From positions 141,325,845 to 141,389,844 of the forward strand of contig CM036617.1 in the NCBI GenBank assembly GCA_020746105.1: a stretch of 64,000 bases of DNA, in the 5' to 3' direction. Of the stretch, positions 33,233 to 47,011 are shown piece by piece. The notes under the pieces were generated by a model that saw nothing but the letters and a program-made list of their open reading frames with translations, was not told where the DNA came from and made no database searches. The translations under genes and the position numbers were made by a program. The stretch comes from Trogon surrucura. Lineage: Eukaryota > Chordata > Aves > Trogoniformes > Trogonidae. Position 1 is the first letter of the stretch; each line of letters begins with the position of its first letter.

Positions 33233-35596
33233 TTAGTTTAATACTATGTGTGTTCACTGTTACATTAATGGGGACTTTTTTTAGTAGAGTTTAGTTAACT
33301 TGATATGATCTAAAAACAATAAACATAATTTTAACTAAAACAAGACTATCCAGACAGACATTTGCAGAAATTTTAATAATGTTTTTAAAACATACCTTAA
33401 GTAACTGGTAGAACCAGGAGCATAGACAAGCCTGCTTGCTTTCAGTCTAACGCCCATGAATGGAAAGACAAATCATCTGCTAAGTTCAACAGGAGCTGGA
33501 TTGGGTTTTACTTAAAGTGAGGGGGCATCCCATTTTGGTTATGTTTCTGTCATTCAAATTTAATGTGGAAGTACATGGATTTTAAAAAAAAAACATTAGA
33601 GCTAATTGCTTCAAGCGCTCTGATCTTTCTGTATGTGAACAGTGATTTTCTCTGAATTTACTGAATATGGTTTGTAATGTAACAGTGAAGAATAAACACT
33701 GACAGAGAAGGTATATGTATATTGGTGCACACTGTCACCCAGATTTATGAGTTAGATCGCCTTTCCCATTACATGCTGTTTTCTTGTGCTTGTATTTCCT
33801 ATATTTGCAGCCTTTAACTGCACAGAAGGCTTCATTTCATATTGAAGAAATTAGTCCATTCTTAAGAGAGCCACCTGCATCTTCTGTCACTCTCCTTAAC
33901 AAGAAACAGGAACCTCTTGGAATTGGATAGAGATTGTGAAAATTACAAAAGTGCTTACATCATACACAGTGTGGTTGAATAATTTTATGACAACCCATCA
34001 TCAAATTGTTTCATTATAGGTCAAATGATAGTCATCTGTGGTAAGCCACCAAAAAAGACAAAGGAAGTGGGTAAGGAGAACTGTCAGCATTCTTTGAAGC
34101 ACTTAGCTAAGTGAATAGGCAAACTGAATGTAAAAAATATTTAATTTTTATTATGTTGGCCTGAAGGTAACGTATATGTACATTCTTCGTATTTATGCTT
34201 CTCTTTCTATCTTGTGCAATGATACTTTTATGATTCGGTACCAATAAACGAAAGGAATTAGTTGTTTAGATAGGAGTGGAAATGGTAAGAATTAGGACAT
34301 ATCTGTTAGAGACGCAAACTCTCGGACAAAAAGGAATGGCTGGGAGCAGGAAATACGGCTACAAGTTTTCATTTTACAAGTTACTACTTTTAATCTTCTA
34401 CTGTATTTTTAACAGCTTTTGAAGACATCTAAATAACTTTTTTTTTATTTAAGAGTTTTAGAGAATGTATTGTATTTGTGTGTGTATTCGTACAAGCACG
34501 GATTGCAAAAATCCTTGCAAAAATCAGTTTGACTCCATCCATTTGCTGGCAGTCAAAGAGCAGCTGAGCAGATATTATATAAACAATTTTGCAGTATTAA
34601 GCAACGAGTTCCATACTTCTGGACGGGTTGAGAGATGCTTCCCACAGGTCATGTTTAGTCGTACATAAATGGAATGACAGATCTAGTGCTACTCACATTT
34701 TAATTGATTTAAGACTGGAGCTGAGGTTCCAGTTCTGCTAACTAAATTCAGTACTAAATTAATTGGTTTTTTTTTCTTCTTTTTGAAAGAGGGAGAGAAA
34801 ACTCTGCCTGTTTATATCCCTTTGAAAAGGACCACACAGAAAAAAAATTCTCAACTAACATGGATATTTTTATTTAAAATTTCTCTGTGTTCAGAAGAGA
34901 GTAGTGAGAGCCATGGCAAAGCCTCTCTGAGTGTAGAGTCTATGACTCTGTAGCTGCTGAAGACTGTAGTAACATGTGATTACAAGTGCTGTCTGTTATA
35001 CCCAAAGCTGCATGGCTCTGATCCCTAGTTGTGGCAGCTGTATATTACTGCCAGATAAATTGTAAACCACAACTTCCTCCCACAATCTATCTTTCGTTTT
35101 TTCCTTTTGTATCCTGGTAAAATTTCCAGTCAGGTTATTACTTGGCTTTAGAATTCCCCATTCTAAAATCAATATGGAGATATAGCATTTTACTTTAAAT
35201 TTAGTCTTACGGACAACTTCAGTACCTCTTGGTAGACTTAGAATCAGAAGTAAGACTCAGCAATGCAGTAATTCAGTTATTATTACAGTGCAGTCCCTAT
35301 GATAGTTCACGGTTTGTCTCAGTAACTATTTTTTCTTTTAGTAAAGCATCAGCTTAAGAGTTGAGACATACTCCTTTTTCTGGGAGGCCTCAGTGAGTTC
35401 TTGTTCTGCAGAAAGGCGGTAACTACAAGGCTATTTCTCTACCATGCATGAGAGTACTAATTCTTTCCAAAGTGTGTTAATAGTTGGAAGAATGACTAAA
35501 CGTGGCATCCTGGGAATTTTGTGTTTAATTCATTCCTTTCCCTGTGTCTATCTTTGTTTCTTTCTCTCAATGACTTACAGATTCACTTTCTTACAG

Positions 35597-35657
35597 GTCA
35601 GAGAAGGGTTCAATTTGAAAACCACTCTGTGTGCTTTCAGTGCTGGGTTCACTAACC
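35597..35657 (+). other. Exon-like segment with both splice-site consensuses (hypothetical)
   Basis: A pyrimidine-rich stretch ending CTTTCTTACAG at 35596 is followed by 61 bp open in frame 1 (20 codons), then AACC|GTAAGA, a strong donor core with a weak exon side. The peptide is unrecognised. The exon's own first bases are GT, which weakens the case. Confidence 0.18.
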
Positions 35658-36362
35658 GTAAGATTCCCCAGTTGGAATTTAGCTGACTGCTTGTGGCTAA
35701 TGCACACAGCAGAATGCAATTCAAGTGCTTTCGCAGTCTTACTGTTGATACTGTGGTAACTATTGAAACGTCAGGATTATTTTTTTTTTAGTTATAAAAT
35801 AAGCAGCTGTGACACAGAAATGCCTTAGGATCCTAAGCGTTGAATACAAAGACATCAATTGTTACATACTCAGTCGTCATATCTGAACAGACATAGGTAG
35901 ATACTCAGCTAACCAGGAGTGTCTGTGAGGCTTTCCTCGGAGGTGATAGAAGCCCTAAGTTCTCATCAAGTACCCATTCAAATAACCTTTTAATAGAGAT
36001 AGGAAGATATCGGTTCGCAATATTGGGTGGCATTGGGCTGTCTCAGTTTTTAGGAGTTTGCACAGATGACGTCTTCAAAGTTCTTTTTTTTTGCTTCAAT
36101 AACCAGTCTTACTTGGATGCCTTTCATCTTCATGGCTCTGAAGAGGGGTGGTATTTGCCCTGTGTGAGACACTTGTAGATCTCCTGTAAGCCCTTCACTT
36201 TCTGAACAAGAAAAATAAGCTCTGTTTTCTCCTGAGAAAACCGATAGGGTGTCTTGTGCATCTTGGAATACATAACTCAGCCAGGAACAGAGTAGCAACC
36301 ATAACAAAGAAGTAATTTTCTCTTAAAACTAAGTGTACAGACACATACAGTCTCTTGAATTG

Positions 36363-36434
36363 CCTTGGGATACCCTAAAAAATTACTTTTTTTTTCTTCC
36401 TTGGGATTCCCTAGAGAAATACTTTGCTTTTCTT
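36363..36434 (+). repeat. 36-bp imperfect tandem duplication
   Basis: Two copies of CCTTGGGAT(A/T)CCCTA followed by an A-rich then T-rich part, starting at 36363 and 36399. The 36-bp period equals 12 codons, so the duplication appears as a repeated Leu-Pro-Trp-Asp motif in the + frame at 36333-36641. That frame is otherwise unremarkable. Confidence 0.7.
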
Positions 36435-39023
36435 TTTCCACTTCTCATTGAGAAGTCACCCTTTGACCTCCAGCAGACCTTAGTACAGATGACTCTACAA
36501 ATTTCTGATGTGCCTGTTTCTGCTGGGCTCCTGACACTGAGCTCCCACACTCGTGGTTCTCCAGCACCAGTTTCCTCTCCTGTGCTAAGGAGCCAGGCAC
36601 TAACATCCAAATGCATCTGGAAAACAACACATCTATCCTAGCAAACTAAATGGGGCCAAGATGTGAGTGACTCAGGCACTGGATATTCATCCCATGTTTT
36701 CAAATTTTAAGTGTGCTCCCTGGCACGGGTTTTAGTCCATGCAATCTCTCTCCTAAACAATGCCTGAGAACATTTATCCTTCCAAAGTTCAATCTGTGGG
36801 CTTTAAAACCATCTGGCCTGTATGTAGTAGCTCACTGGAACTTTTCTGCTGACTGTTTTAAAGAGTTGGGATCTGAAGGGCAATCTCATTTTCCTCATCC
36901 AGCTGCCCCTGTTGGCACGGTTCTGAGTCTGCTTTTCTTTAAATTATGGATCTTGTGGAAGGTGGTATCAGGAAGAGACTGTTCCTCCCACCACTGGTAT
37001 GTCATGCCACTCTAATTGCTGTCTAATTTACTAATTGCAAAACTTATATTTAAGAAAAAAATTCCTACTGTTTAAGTACTTTGCAGGTAGTGCTACTCAC
37101 CTTTTTAGTAACAAAACAAAGGAGAGCATTGCTGCCTACTTTCTTTTCATTCAGCTCTGCTTGCCTGGTAGGAATCACAAGTTTTAACTTTGTTGGGTTT
37201 ATTATTGTTGACTTTCTTTTGGGACCTTGGAAAGAATTTGGGGTATACTAAAATTGTCTGGTGTATGCTGCATTTTCCCTCAGGAATTAGCCTTCAAGAA
37301 CCAGCTGTATGCCCTAGTGTTATTTCTGGATTTAGAAAACTCTGTATCTTTGATATGGACTTGGCAAGTCTCCCAGTAGAGATAGTTCATTCCACAAGTG
37401 GCGATGACACCTATCTCTAAGGAAGAGTCCACAGCAGATGTGTTATCTGATGAAACTGAACGACTTTGCTGTTCCCTGCCTCTTTTTCCTTCCTTGTAGG
37501 TGAGTTAACTCTAAAATTCAGGGCAAATTTATAATTTTTTTTTTACATTTCTTGTAGTTTTATTATTTCAGCCTGTATCAGAACAGCATGGCTGCACGTA
37601 CGACTAGGTGACTTGGGCAGTGCTTTTATAAGGAAGTCATAACGAGGAAAAGCACCTTAAGGTGTCCAGCTAAGGACTAGGATTAGTCATTGAACCTTAC
37701 TTTGCTTTTGTACTACGTTCATACAGGCTTCTGTTGGGTCAAACAGTCCTTAGGCATGTTTTTTGTCTTATGTCTTTGGGGAAAAGAAAAAGATTGCAGG
37801 AGTGTTAATTATAGCTGTATTTCTGGGCCATTTGTTGTTCTCTTGCTATTTGTCTGTCTTAAAATTTACAAATTTGTTCTTTGTAGAAGGCCTGTTAAGT
37901 TTTTCTGTATGTTTTCCTTTAGTTTACATTTAGTCTAGGTCACCTTAGGAAAGTAAATAATTTTCTGTATTTGTAGAAACTTTGGGAGAAATGAGCATTT
38001 TTGGTGAGACAGCACACAGTTTCTCTATCACTGCCTTTCCTATTTAGCAACAATAAAGTTGCTACAACTGGATTTAAAAGGTACTAAAGCAAAGGGAAGC
38101 GCAACAAAATATAACAGATGCTTTTCAAATGTCCTAGTCTTTATCCTCCTCTTCCTTATTCTTATATGTTACGCCAGGAATAGTGAGAAAAAAATCTGTG
38201 AAGAATTGTCCACAGGTTGGACTTGAGGAATCCCCTCAATGTTAAACATATTGATATCAGGTTAAATCTGATAAAGGACATCAGAGGGCCAATAAAGTTC
38301 ACCAGTACAAGTGCAAATCAGATGAAGAAAATTCTTGTAAGATACATGTCCCCATAGATAGATGTGTGAAATACAGCTTCCTGCACCGCTTTGCAGGGTT
38401 AGTTTCACATCTCTGGGAGTTGGTTTCAAACTCCCATCTAAACTGGAATATATGCTGTTAATGAATCAAAACATAGGATTCCAGCCAGTGTACGGAATGG
38501 TTGTTAAAGCTCTGCTAGAAACACGAGTGAAATTGAACTTCAAATGGTAATGGCCAAAATCTTAGTTAAGAAATATGCAAGAACCTGCGACCAATTGCTG
38601 CTAATGAAGTAATTTAAGAGGAAAAACCATACTGATATTCTGAAAGTAAAAGTGCTAATTTTTCAGTATTCACATATATAGCATCTTTGTGTTGTTAACC
38701 CATAAAAGAGCAGAAGATGGGCATATCCTGACTAGGCCAATAATTGAATGGAGGAGTTCTACATATATCAGCATGGTTTTCATTATGCTGATGAGCATTT
38801 TATCATTATTTTTAATGAGATCAGTGGTGCTGTGTCAACTAAGCATGATGATGGAGTACATTGTTGTACGTGGAACTCCTTGGTATTTCTATAATTCGAT
38901 AGCATGTGGATAAGCAAAGTTACAAAAGCAAGACTTGCTACTGCAGTAATCAACATCTAGCTTCAGTTTTTCTGCTTTTCATTGCAATCAGACTTGAATG
39001 CTTTCTGTGACATCAACTGTCTA

Positions 39024-39814
39024 ATCATAGAATTGCAGAATGGTTTGAGTTGGAAGGGACCTTAATGATCATCTAGTTCCAACACCCCTGCCACGGGCAG
39101 GGACATCTCCCACTAGACCAAAGCCGCATCCAGCCTGGCCTTGAACACTTCCAGGGAGAGGGCTTCCACCACTTCCTCAGTGACCTATTCCAGTGCCTCA
39201 TCACCCTCACAGTAAAGAGCTTCTTCCTAATGTCTAATCTAAATCTAACCTGCTTCAGTTTTAAAATGGTCTCACCTTGTCCTATCAACACACGCCCTTG
39301 TAAACAGTCCCGCCGCAGCTTTCCTGTAGGCCTCCTGCAGGTACTGGAAGGCCACTGTAAGGTCTCCTCAGAGCCTTCTCTTCTCCAGGCTGAATAGCCC
39401 CAATTCCCTCAGTCTGTCCTCACAGGAGAAGTGTTCCAGACCTTTGAGCATCTCTGTGGCCTCCTCCAACAGGTCCTTGTTCTTCTTGTGTTGGGGGCTC
39501 CAGAGCTGGATGCAGTACTCCAGGTGGAGTCTCACAAGAGCAGCACAGAGGGGCATAATCACCTCCCTTGACCTGCTGGCCATGCTCCTTTTTATGCAGC
39601 CCAGGATGTGATTGGCTTTCTGGACTGTAAGCACTCATTGCCAGCTCATATTCAGTTTTTCATCCCCCAACAGCTCGAAGTCCTTCTCTTCAGCTTGTAT
39701 TCTCATTGCTCAGCCTGTATTTGTGCTTGGGATTGCTCCAACCTAATTGCAGGACCTGCACTTAGCCCTGTTGAACTTCATGAGGTTGGCATGGGCCCGC
39801 CTCTCCAGCCCAAA
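39024..39814 (-). mobile_element. CR1 LINE, 5'-truncated, about 0.8 kb
   Basis: The + strand begins AATCATAGAATTGCAGAATGG, the reversed CR1 3' end. It then carries the well-known CR1 blocks in order, for example GGAAGGGACCTT, CCAGCCTGGCCTTGAACAC, CTTCTTCCTAATGTCTAATC, CTTCTCTTCCAGGCTGAA-like and GTACTCCAGGTGGAG. It covers the 3' UTR and the C-terminal part of the reverse-transcriptase ORF. It is cut at the 5' side near 39814, and no full octamer tail array is preserved. Identity to the usual CR1 words is good, so it is younger than the copies at 9053 and 25955. Confidence 0.93.
39073..39634 (-). pseudogene. CR1 ORF2 reverse-transcriptase C-terminal remnant
   Basis: On the - strand a frame at 39634-39368 encodes a piece with [20 protein letters not shown] and [14 protein letters not shown], typical of the CR1 RT thumb and C-terminal region. 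A second frame at 39291-39073 continues with [20 protein letters not shown]. The join between them is out of frame and stops are present. The catalytic FADD region lies beyond the 5' truncation, so the fragment cannot be active. Confidence 0.85.
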
Positions 39815-42800
39815 GTGAATGTTACTTTCCACTTTAGAATTTAACAGCATAAATTTTGAGTCCAGAGATCCCAAACTGACACCTACTTATAGCACAAATG
39901 ATGTTAAAAGGAATATAGGTACTCATGCAACTGATGCGACTGTATGAGCATGTCTCACATGCATGTGCACTAATGTCTGAAAATTAGCATTTGTTGCTTC
40001 ATATCTCATTTAAAAGTTTCCCTTTGATCTTAATGGGACATTTGTTAGTGGTTTTCAATAGACAGCACAGATGTTTGAGTGAAACAAATTTGTCACGAGG
40101 AGTCCACTGAAAAAATATTCTTCAGTAGGGCTAAAAGTGCTTGTTCATATTTACAAAAGCAATCAAAGCAGACGTAGACTCTATCAAATTGTCTGAGCTC
40201 TGCCATATATACATGAAGATGTCTAGAGACAGAAAAGCTCTGTGACTGCTTTCGCATAGAGACTCTATGGGCAATTCTGTATGTACGCACAAGATTTCTG
40301 AAGGTTTAAATTCTTGGCTAATACTGGTAATGATTGCAGTGCCAATTCAGACAGAGAAGAGTGCTGGAAAAGTGGAGAAACAATGATACCCTGGGGTTGT
40401 AGAAAGATGAGATCATTCATGGATATGTTGAATGCTAATATTATGTGACTGCCGATGACCACACCTTCCCAGGGGCAGAATCACTCACTCAGTTTTCAGT
40501 GGCTAAAGGGAAAAGTTTCTAGATACAACCTCTAAAGTTGCAAGAATAATTTGTCCAGGGACAGGTTCATTCTTGTTTGACAGATTTTTTCAGTGCGAGG
40601 CTTGAAGAGCAAGACAATCTAGGAGGTTTAATATTTAGAAAAACAAAAGAATAAAAACATAAAAAATGCAAGAAAAAAAACCCAAACAGCAACCCCAAAC
40701 CATAAAATTACAGAAGAATGAAAACAAAACCCAAGAGGCTTGTGAAAAAGATGTTCCTCTTACTCCTTCCTTTTGCATTCAAGACACTTGTGTGTGCAGC
40801 ATTTCTTTCCTCCTCCTTCAAAACTGTAAGTTTATGTACTGCTGTGTGACCTAGAGGCTATTCGGGATTTGCTCTTCTTGAATCATTGCAGGTGATGTTG
40901 TACAGAAGTGGAGACTTCAGAACTTCTGTGGAACACTTCCCCAGTGATCAGTGGTAAATCTGAGCAAAAAGCATTAGCTGTATGAGTACTCCTAAAACCT
41001 CCTTAATGTCATTTGCACATGTACTTTCTTTTTTGAGAATCTTTGCTGTGCATAGAGAGCTACACAATCGTTCAATTTTGCCTTCCTGGACAGCATTTTC
41101 CTCTTCTGTGTCCAGTGCTGTGTAACTAATAGCCAAGGATTTTGGATGGCTTAAAAGAGGAACAGAATTGTTAGTCTACAACTTTCTTACGTGGATCTCT
41201 TCTAGTCTCGCTTTTGTCTTAGACACAATACTATTGATTTGGTTAAAAATTATGATAACGTGCTAGTAGATTGGAGTGGGTGTCTATTTAACAGTCTGGG
41301 TAGAGATTATACAGTATTTGCTTTCATTTATTTCTAAAAGTATATTTCTTTCTGGATAAAGCTTAATGGTTTTACAGAGATGTAAATAGCAATGCGTTTG
41401 CTAGAGTTGCAAGTAGAAATGCTAGTAAGAAAATACCTTACATATGCATATAGCAACAGGAACATTTGCAGAAAACTATAGTTTTGTTTTTCATTTTATG
41501 TGGATGACATAATAAAACACAAGCAAAAATTTCACGGTAGATTTAAGAATCAATACTCTGATTAAAGAGATGCCTTTATCTTATGGTAGATTTATTCAGT
41601 GGCTTGAACTCAAGATTAAATGTACATTGAGCCAGAAGATTGCATAGGAAGAACTGAAATCTGAGTTGAGGGAGGGAAAGGAAAAAGTCCTTTTTTGCTG
41701 CTGTGCGCAAAAGGACTGCTGTGCAGGAAGTGAGACACTGTGTTGTGATTTCCTAAAGAACAACTTGATAAAAAAGAAGGATGCATTTTAGCATCTAAGA
41801 CAGTAATGCAAAACTGGAAATATATGGAAAAGCCTAGAAATGAAGCCAAATTACTGGGATCCATCATATACAGAGAGACGGTGAAGAAGGAATCAAATGT
41901 GGGACTGAAATGGCAGTTTGGTGACATCACTGGAAGAAAAGAATATTGATGCAGGTGAACTCACCACACTGCATTGTTCTTTGCCATGTAGAATTTACCT
42001 GAGCATTCAGGGCAATACATGGCAAAAGCGTTGAGTAATAGATTGTATCAGTAATACAGAACAGGAGAAGACTGTAGGGGGAAGGTATGGAAAGCTGCAG
42101 TTCGTGAACTGGTAAAATAAAGTCTAACAGTAATTGTGGTTGCAGAAGTATAAGGAAGGAAGAAGCAGCTAGGGATGCAGCTAGGGACACCGTCATCAGA
42201 AGAGAGAGTTTGATGCAGAGCTACAGGGAGAATTGTCTTTAGGCATTCAAATGAAAAATCTCTAGATGCCAAATAAGCAATTTTTAAATTTTAGGAATAG
42301 ATTTCTATTGATTTAACTCTTTTTAAAATCGAAGTGCAACAGCAGTTACATAAATCAGTGCAGGATGTATGTCATATAGATACTAGTTCACCAAATTGCC
42401 CTTACCTTTCAGCTGAAGTGCAGAGACTCTCTTTATTTCAACTAGTTTCATTTTCAAAGTCATTTCTGAAGCATAAGCAGTAAAGGTTTCTCCCAAATGA
42501 ATACATCCTTGCTTTTTACGAGTCCTTTAATATTTATTTGAAGTGCTACATGCAGTACCTTTCTTGTACTAAATACAATTTATTGACTAGCATGAAGTAC
42601 AACTTGGTCCCATGAAATGTGTTATTGGCCAGTTTCTGTCTCATTAAATACTGTGGCAAGTTTCACGGTAGCTTTTAGCTGCTGAACTTTTGAAAGATAA
42701 CATGAAACATAACAGGAAGCAAAAGTCTGTTCAAAAGAAGAGTTATTCTATTAAAGCAGTGTTTGTAAGGGGAAAAGTATAATTTAACCAATACAAGTCT

Positions 42801-45180
42801 ATCCAACTCCTTGTCCATACGCAATCTATAGGACTTGGGTAATTACTCAGATACCACATTTAAGGACAAGACAAAAATGAGTTGTGTTTTTTGCAATGAC
42901 TCATCAGGTGGGCTATGTTTTTAAAACAAAATGTCTTCCATTATTCTATGATTTTTTTTTGCCAGCATATGTTTAGTGCAGGAAATTAAAAGTTAATCTT
43001 ATAGTTCATGTTTGTCAAAAGTTTTGAGACTCATTCATATCCCATATGTACTTCAATCCCAAAACTGCTTCCTACTTGACTTTCATTTTCTCCAGTAGGT
43101 CCTTGAATGATAGAATTAAATGCCTATATATGTAGAGAGGACTTCTAAGGTAAGGAATGAAGACAAGAACTGCTTGTTAATTTCTTCTTGGAGAATTTCT
43201 TATTCAGTAGGCAGCAGTCTCAGCTCTTCATAGTAATCTCTTCACACTCTTCTCCATGAATCTCACATTTCTGAATAGTAAGATGACTTCAACCACCTTG
43301 CTAGTATCCTGGTGTCCTCCCGATTAAAGTTGCTGCACTAGTAGATAATGTAGCCCAGTTAAAGCTCAGGAGAGAAGAGAACCTACTTTTCTCCTTTGTG
43401 TGCACACAGTTAGGTGCTAACATATTGTGTAAAGATGTGTGGCACCACAGATCATGTGTATTAGTGATAGTAAGTGAGGCTGCTGTGTTTCATGCTTAAC
43501 TCCGTGTGTGCAGTGAACACCACAGCCTGAATTGGCTACCTCATGGGTTTCTACTTTAAACATAAGAGCTAAGACACTCTCCTCAGATGCAGTGATGGTG
43601 ATTTAGGGAAAGATTTAAAAAAAAAATAAATCCAGAAATATAAATAACTAAATGAGCAGAAATTAAGATGATTCTGGTACTGCTGATATTAAGATGTGAG
43701 GATAGATTCTTGAAATTCTACTCCTAGACTTGAACCTCTGAATAATACCAAAAAGAAACTTTACATCCTGAGTGCTCTTTGCAGATTCAATTTAAGTTAT
43801 TCATAAAGATGTGAGGAAAGTATCGTACTAAAGGCATGACAATAAAGGGTGAAATAAAAAATTGTTCAACTCCACTGTTGCATTCTTTAGGTATATATGA
43901 TTCTGTAATACAAAAAACATTAGGATTAATTTCTGAAAGAGAAAATTGCTTCCAGTATGAGATAGCATTCAAAATACTTACTGTAACTGAGGTTTTAGAT
44001 ACAAAATTTACAGCTAGAGTTTTTTACATTGACTGCATGACAATGTTTGAATAAATACAGCAATGCTGAATAAAACACTCACCTCTGAAAAGACAAGGGT
44101 AAAGCTCTTCTTCACTTCTTCCTCTGAAATAGTCCCTCATGTTACTGAGGAGGTGATGCTAAGAGGAACAAAGTGTACAGAATTCTGAGGTGGAGTTAAT
44201 TTCAGTTGAACACATATTTTGCTCAAATACATAGTCCCTTACTCCTAGGTAACTGTGTCCTGGCAGAACAGAACACCATATCTTTTGGAGCTGTTATATA
44301 TACACTGCAAAAGTTTCTGCAAAGGGCACTTCAAGTTTCCCAGTTCACTTGGAACAAATCTCTATGAGCATTTGTAGTTTGAAGAGATGTAGTAGGTGGC
44401 TGATGGGGGAAGACACGTGTTTAAGTATGCATTTATAATGCATATATGGCATGTTGGAAACCAGAAATGGAAATTTTAAGTTAAACTGAGAGGTCTGATA
44501 TTTCCAACTATTCTGTGCTTTAAAACGCTGTGATTGTAAATATGTATATTAGAATGCTCTGCAGTTGCATATTCAGACTTATACTGTTGTAAGCTGATAC
44601 ACATTTACACTTAGAGCAGACTCAGCGAGTAGTTGACCTGCAGTCTCTCTTCTGTATACTTACCCACTTTTTCCTCTCAAATTAAAAAAAAATTACAGTT
44701 CCTGTTTTCAAAAATATCCAGTCAGTTCTTTGGGGTGGCAATTTCTGGATGAGAGGCACTAAGTGAAGATAGTCTTTGAGCTGTATCAAAATGGGAGAGT
44801 ATTTTTTCATAACAAGCTTGTATCCATTTGAGCCTTGTGGCTAGAAGTTCTCAGGCAGTTTAGGATGAAGTTGCAATATTACAAGTGCTACATCTGACTC
44901 TCCATGTCTTCTTTGAATTTCTCACGGACAAAAGGGACTTTTACTAGACCTGCACTCTCTTCAACAGTTACTCTAGCAGAGTGTTTCTAGGTATATGTGT
45001 GCAGTTATCAGGATTTTCAAATTAATTTACTGCCTACTTGTAAACTGTTTAATCCTGTATGTAATTTTAATCTAGAACCTGTGTCCAGACCTTTTGTGCC
45101 ACAGCATGTACTAGCACTCAAATGGAAACTGTGACAGTTATTCTTATGTTAGAAAATAAATCACACGAATTCACTTCAGG

Positions 45181-45210
45181 ATACTATATATATAGTATAT
45201 ATATATATAG
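45181..45210. repeat. AT dinucleotide microsatellite with perfect 14-bp palindrome
   Basis: The palindrome ACTATATATATAGT at 45183-45196 runs directly into further TA repeats. It is a typical cruciform- and slippage-prone AT tract. Confidence 0.8.
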
Positions 45211-46986
45211 CTGGAGGAGTAGAAGATGGGCTATAAAGTGATAGAATAAGATTTTTAAGCGGCACTGGTAGCTAGTAAAGACACAAAGCGAATTACTGAC
45301 TGTTTGTGAAAAACATGAAAGGGTGTAGCACCTGGAATTTTGAGAGCACTGCCTACATACAGTTGAAGCATAAATGTGGCCTGGATGGTCCTCTTTTTAC
45401 TGTAGATGACTAAGAAAAATAAGCCTTCTGCTTGAGAGTGACTATTGAGATGTTTACTTTGGGTTGTAAGCATCTCACAGTTAAATGTGGTTTCTTAAGG
45501 CTATATATAAATAGTGATTTGTCAACTTCATTAACCTCTTGTGTGAGGCTAAAGCCAACTCCTAATCCAAAACCACTGCCCATCTGAAACCAGAATCCGT
45601 TCAACAGCCTCATAGCATTCTCTGAGAAATACATGGTCTTGTCAGGACAAGCAGGACTTCCTACAATGTAAACAGAGTAGTTCTATTTAGTTGAAGGATT
45701 CTGCTGCATGCCAGCAAATAGAAGCAAAGATCAGCACATCAGAAGGAGAAATTGTGGTCCTGAGAGACAACATATATCTTAATATTGCACTATGGAATTG
45801 TAGTTACTTAATGGATGCAGGTTTGATGTTGTTGTAGCTACCTGTAGGCTTCTTCCTGTTTTCCCTACACACTACTCTTGTGTGTTGTTGCTTTTCTATT
45901 ACAGTTCCTTCCTTCCAGCTCTTTGTACAACTGGAATGAGGTTTATATTGTGCCTTTCACTTAACTGTTTTGTAGACTTATCCCTTCTGACCACGTTATT
46001 TTGACTTTAGAAAGAAGAAAAAATGCTAGTTGCAAATAGGTGTTCCTACAAATAAAGGTTTATTTATTAAAAAATTCTTGAGTTCAGAAACAAAATACTT
46101 TATTTAATAAGACTTTGGCCGTACCACATGCTTTTAAAATTGAGAAAGCAGTGTGCAACTAATTTTGATGTAATAGATTGCTTTGGAAAGTGGTATTTTT
46201 TAGGCCATTTTAGATCTTCTCGCTTATTTTCAGCAGAGGTTGGGAGATGTTACCGCAGGTTTCTGTGAAATCTTGATGGGAAAGGCTATTCATGGAGATA
46301 CTTTAGGATCTCAGAAATATCCCCCACATTGGAATGGATGGCTTTTTTTTGAGTATGTAGTAAGCTAACAAATAATACTGGTTGTTGAAGTTGGTATTAT
46401 TTCATGAAAATAGAAGAGTTCTTGTTAAATTGATTCTGTTCTTCTGTCATTTGAACTGTACTTTAAAAAAACCAAACCAAATCCCACCATTCTTTATCTA
46501 TCAGTTGCCTGATTTCCTTTTTCCTTTCCTGTTTTGAAGTCTCTCAAACATTAAATAAATGTTTTCAAAGCTTATGAAATGAAATACTAGATGTCACTTT
46601 TGAAATAAAACTTTGTACTGACTCCTGTTAACAAACTTTTGAAAGACATTCCTGTCAAATTGCAGTATTAAAAATTTTGCTTGAAGTTATATGCAGAAAA
46701 TACTAGCTCATGTAGTTTTTCCCATATCTTCCTATCACAATTTTCTATGAAGTTAATGTAAACATACCTATACTGCACAGTAGAGGAGGTCTTCTGACAA
46801 TTCAGTATGTTTAAATACTACATGTTTTTCTAAATATAACTTTGCCTGAAATTGAGTTCTGAGTGATGTAAGTGGAATTAATAACACTTAAAAAAAAAAA
46901 AAGGCTTCTGGAAAAACTGAGCAAACAACAGTTTATACTGCTACATCTCATTCGGTATTAACTCTTCCAGTCACTTCATTAAAAAC

Positions 46987-47011
46987 TCCCTTGTTATATA
47001 TCAACAAGGGA
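46987..47011. repeat. Perfect 9-bp inverted repeat followed by a T-run
   Basis: TCCCTTGTT (46987-46995) and AACAAGGGA (47003-47011) are exact reverse complements with a 7-base spacer, and a T-rich run follows on the + strand. In vertebrate DNA this may be chance or the relic of a small DNA transposon. Confidence 0.7.

Larger units (their letters stand above)
31202..39020. other. AT-rich non-coding stretch
   Basis: No recognised gene. It contains A/C-rich low complexity at about 31738-31790, an A16 run at 33217-33232, and a 36-bp imperfect tandem repeat at 36363-36434. An exon-like segment at 35597-35657 is listed separately. The longest frame (36333-36641 on +, 102 codons) includes the tandem repeat and has no recognisable domain. 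Confidence 0.65.

Noticed and set aside
41616-42196. Two end-to-end - strand frames
   Set aside because: Both follow from purine-rich + strand sequence, and one lacks an ATG. No recognised protein.
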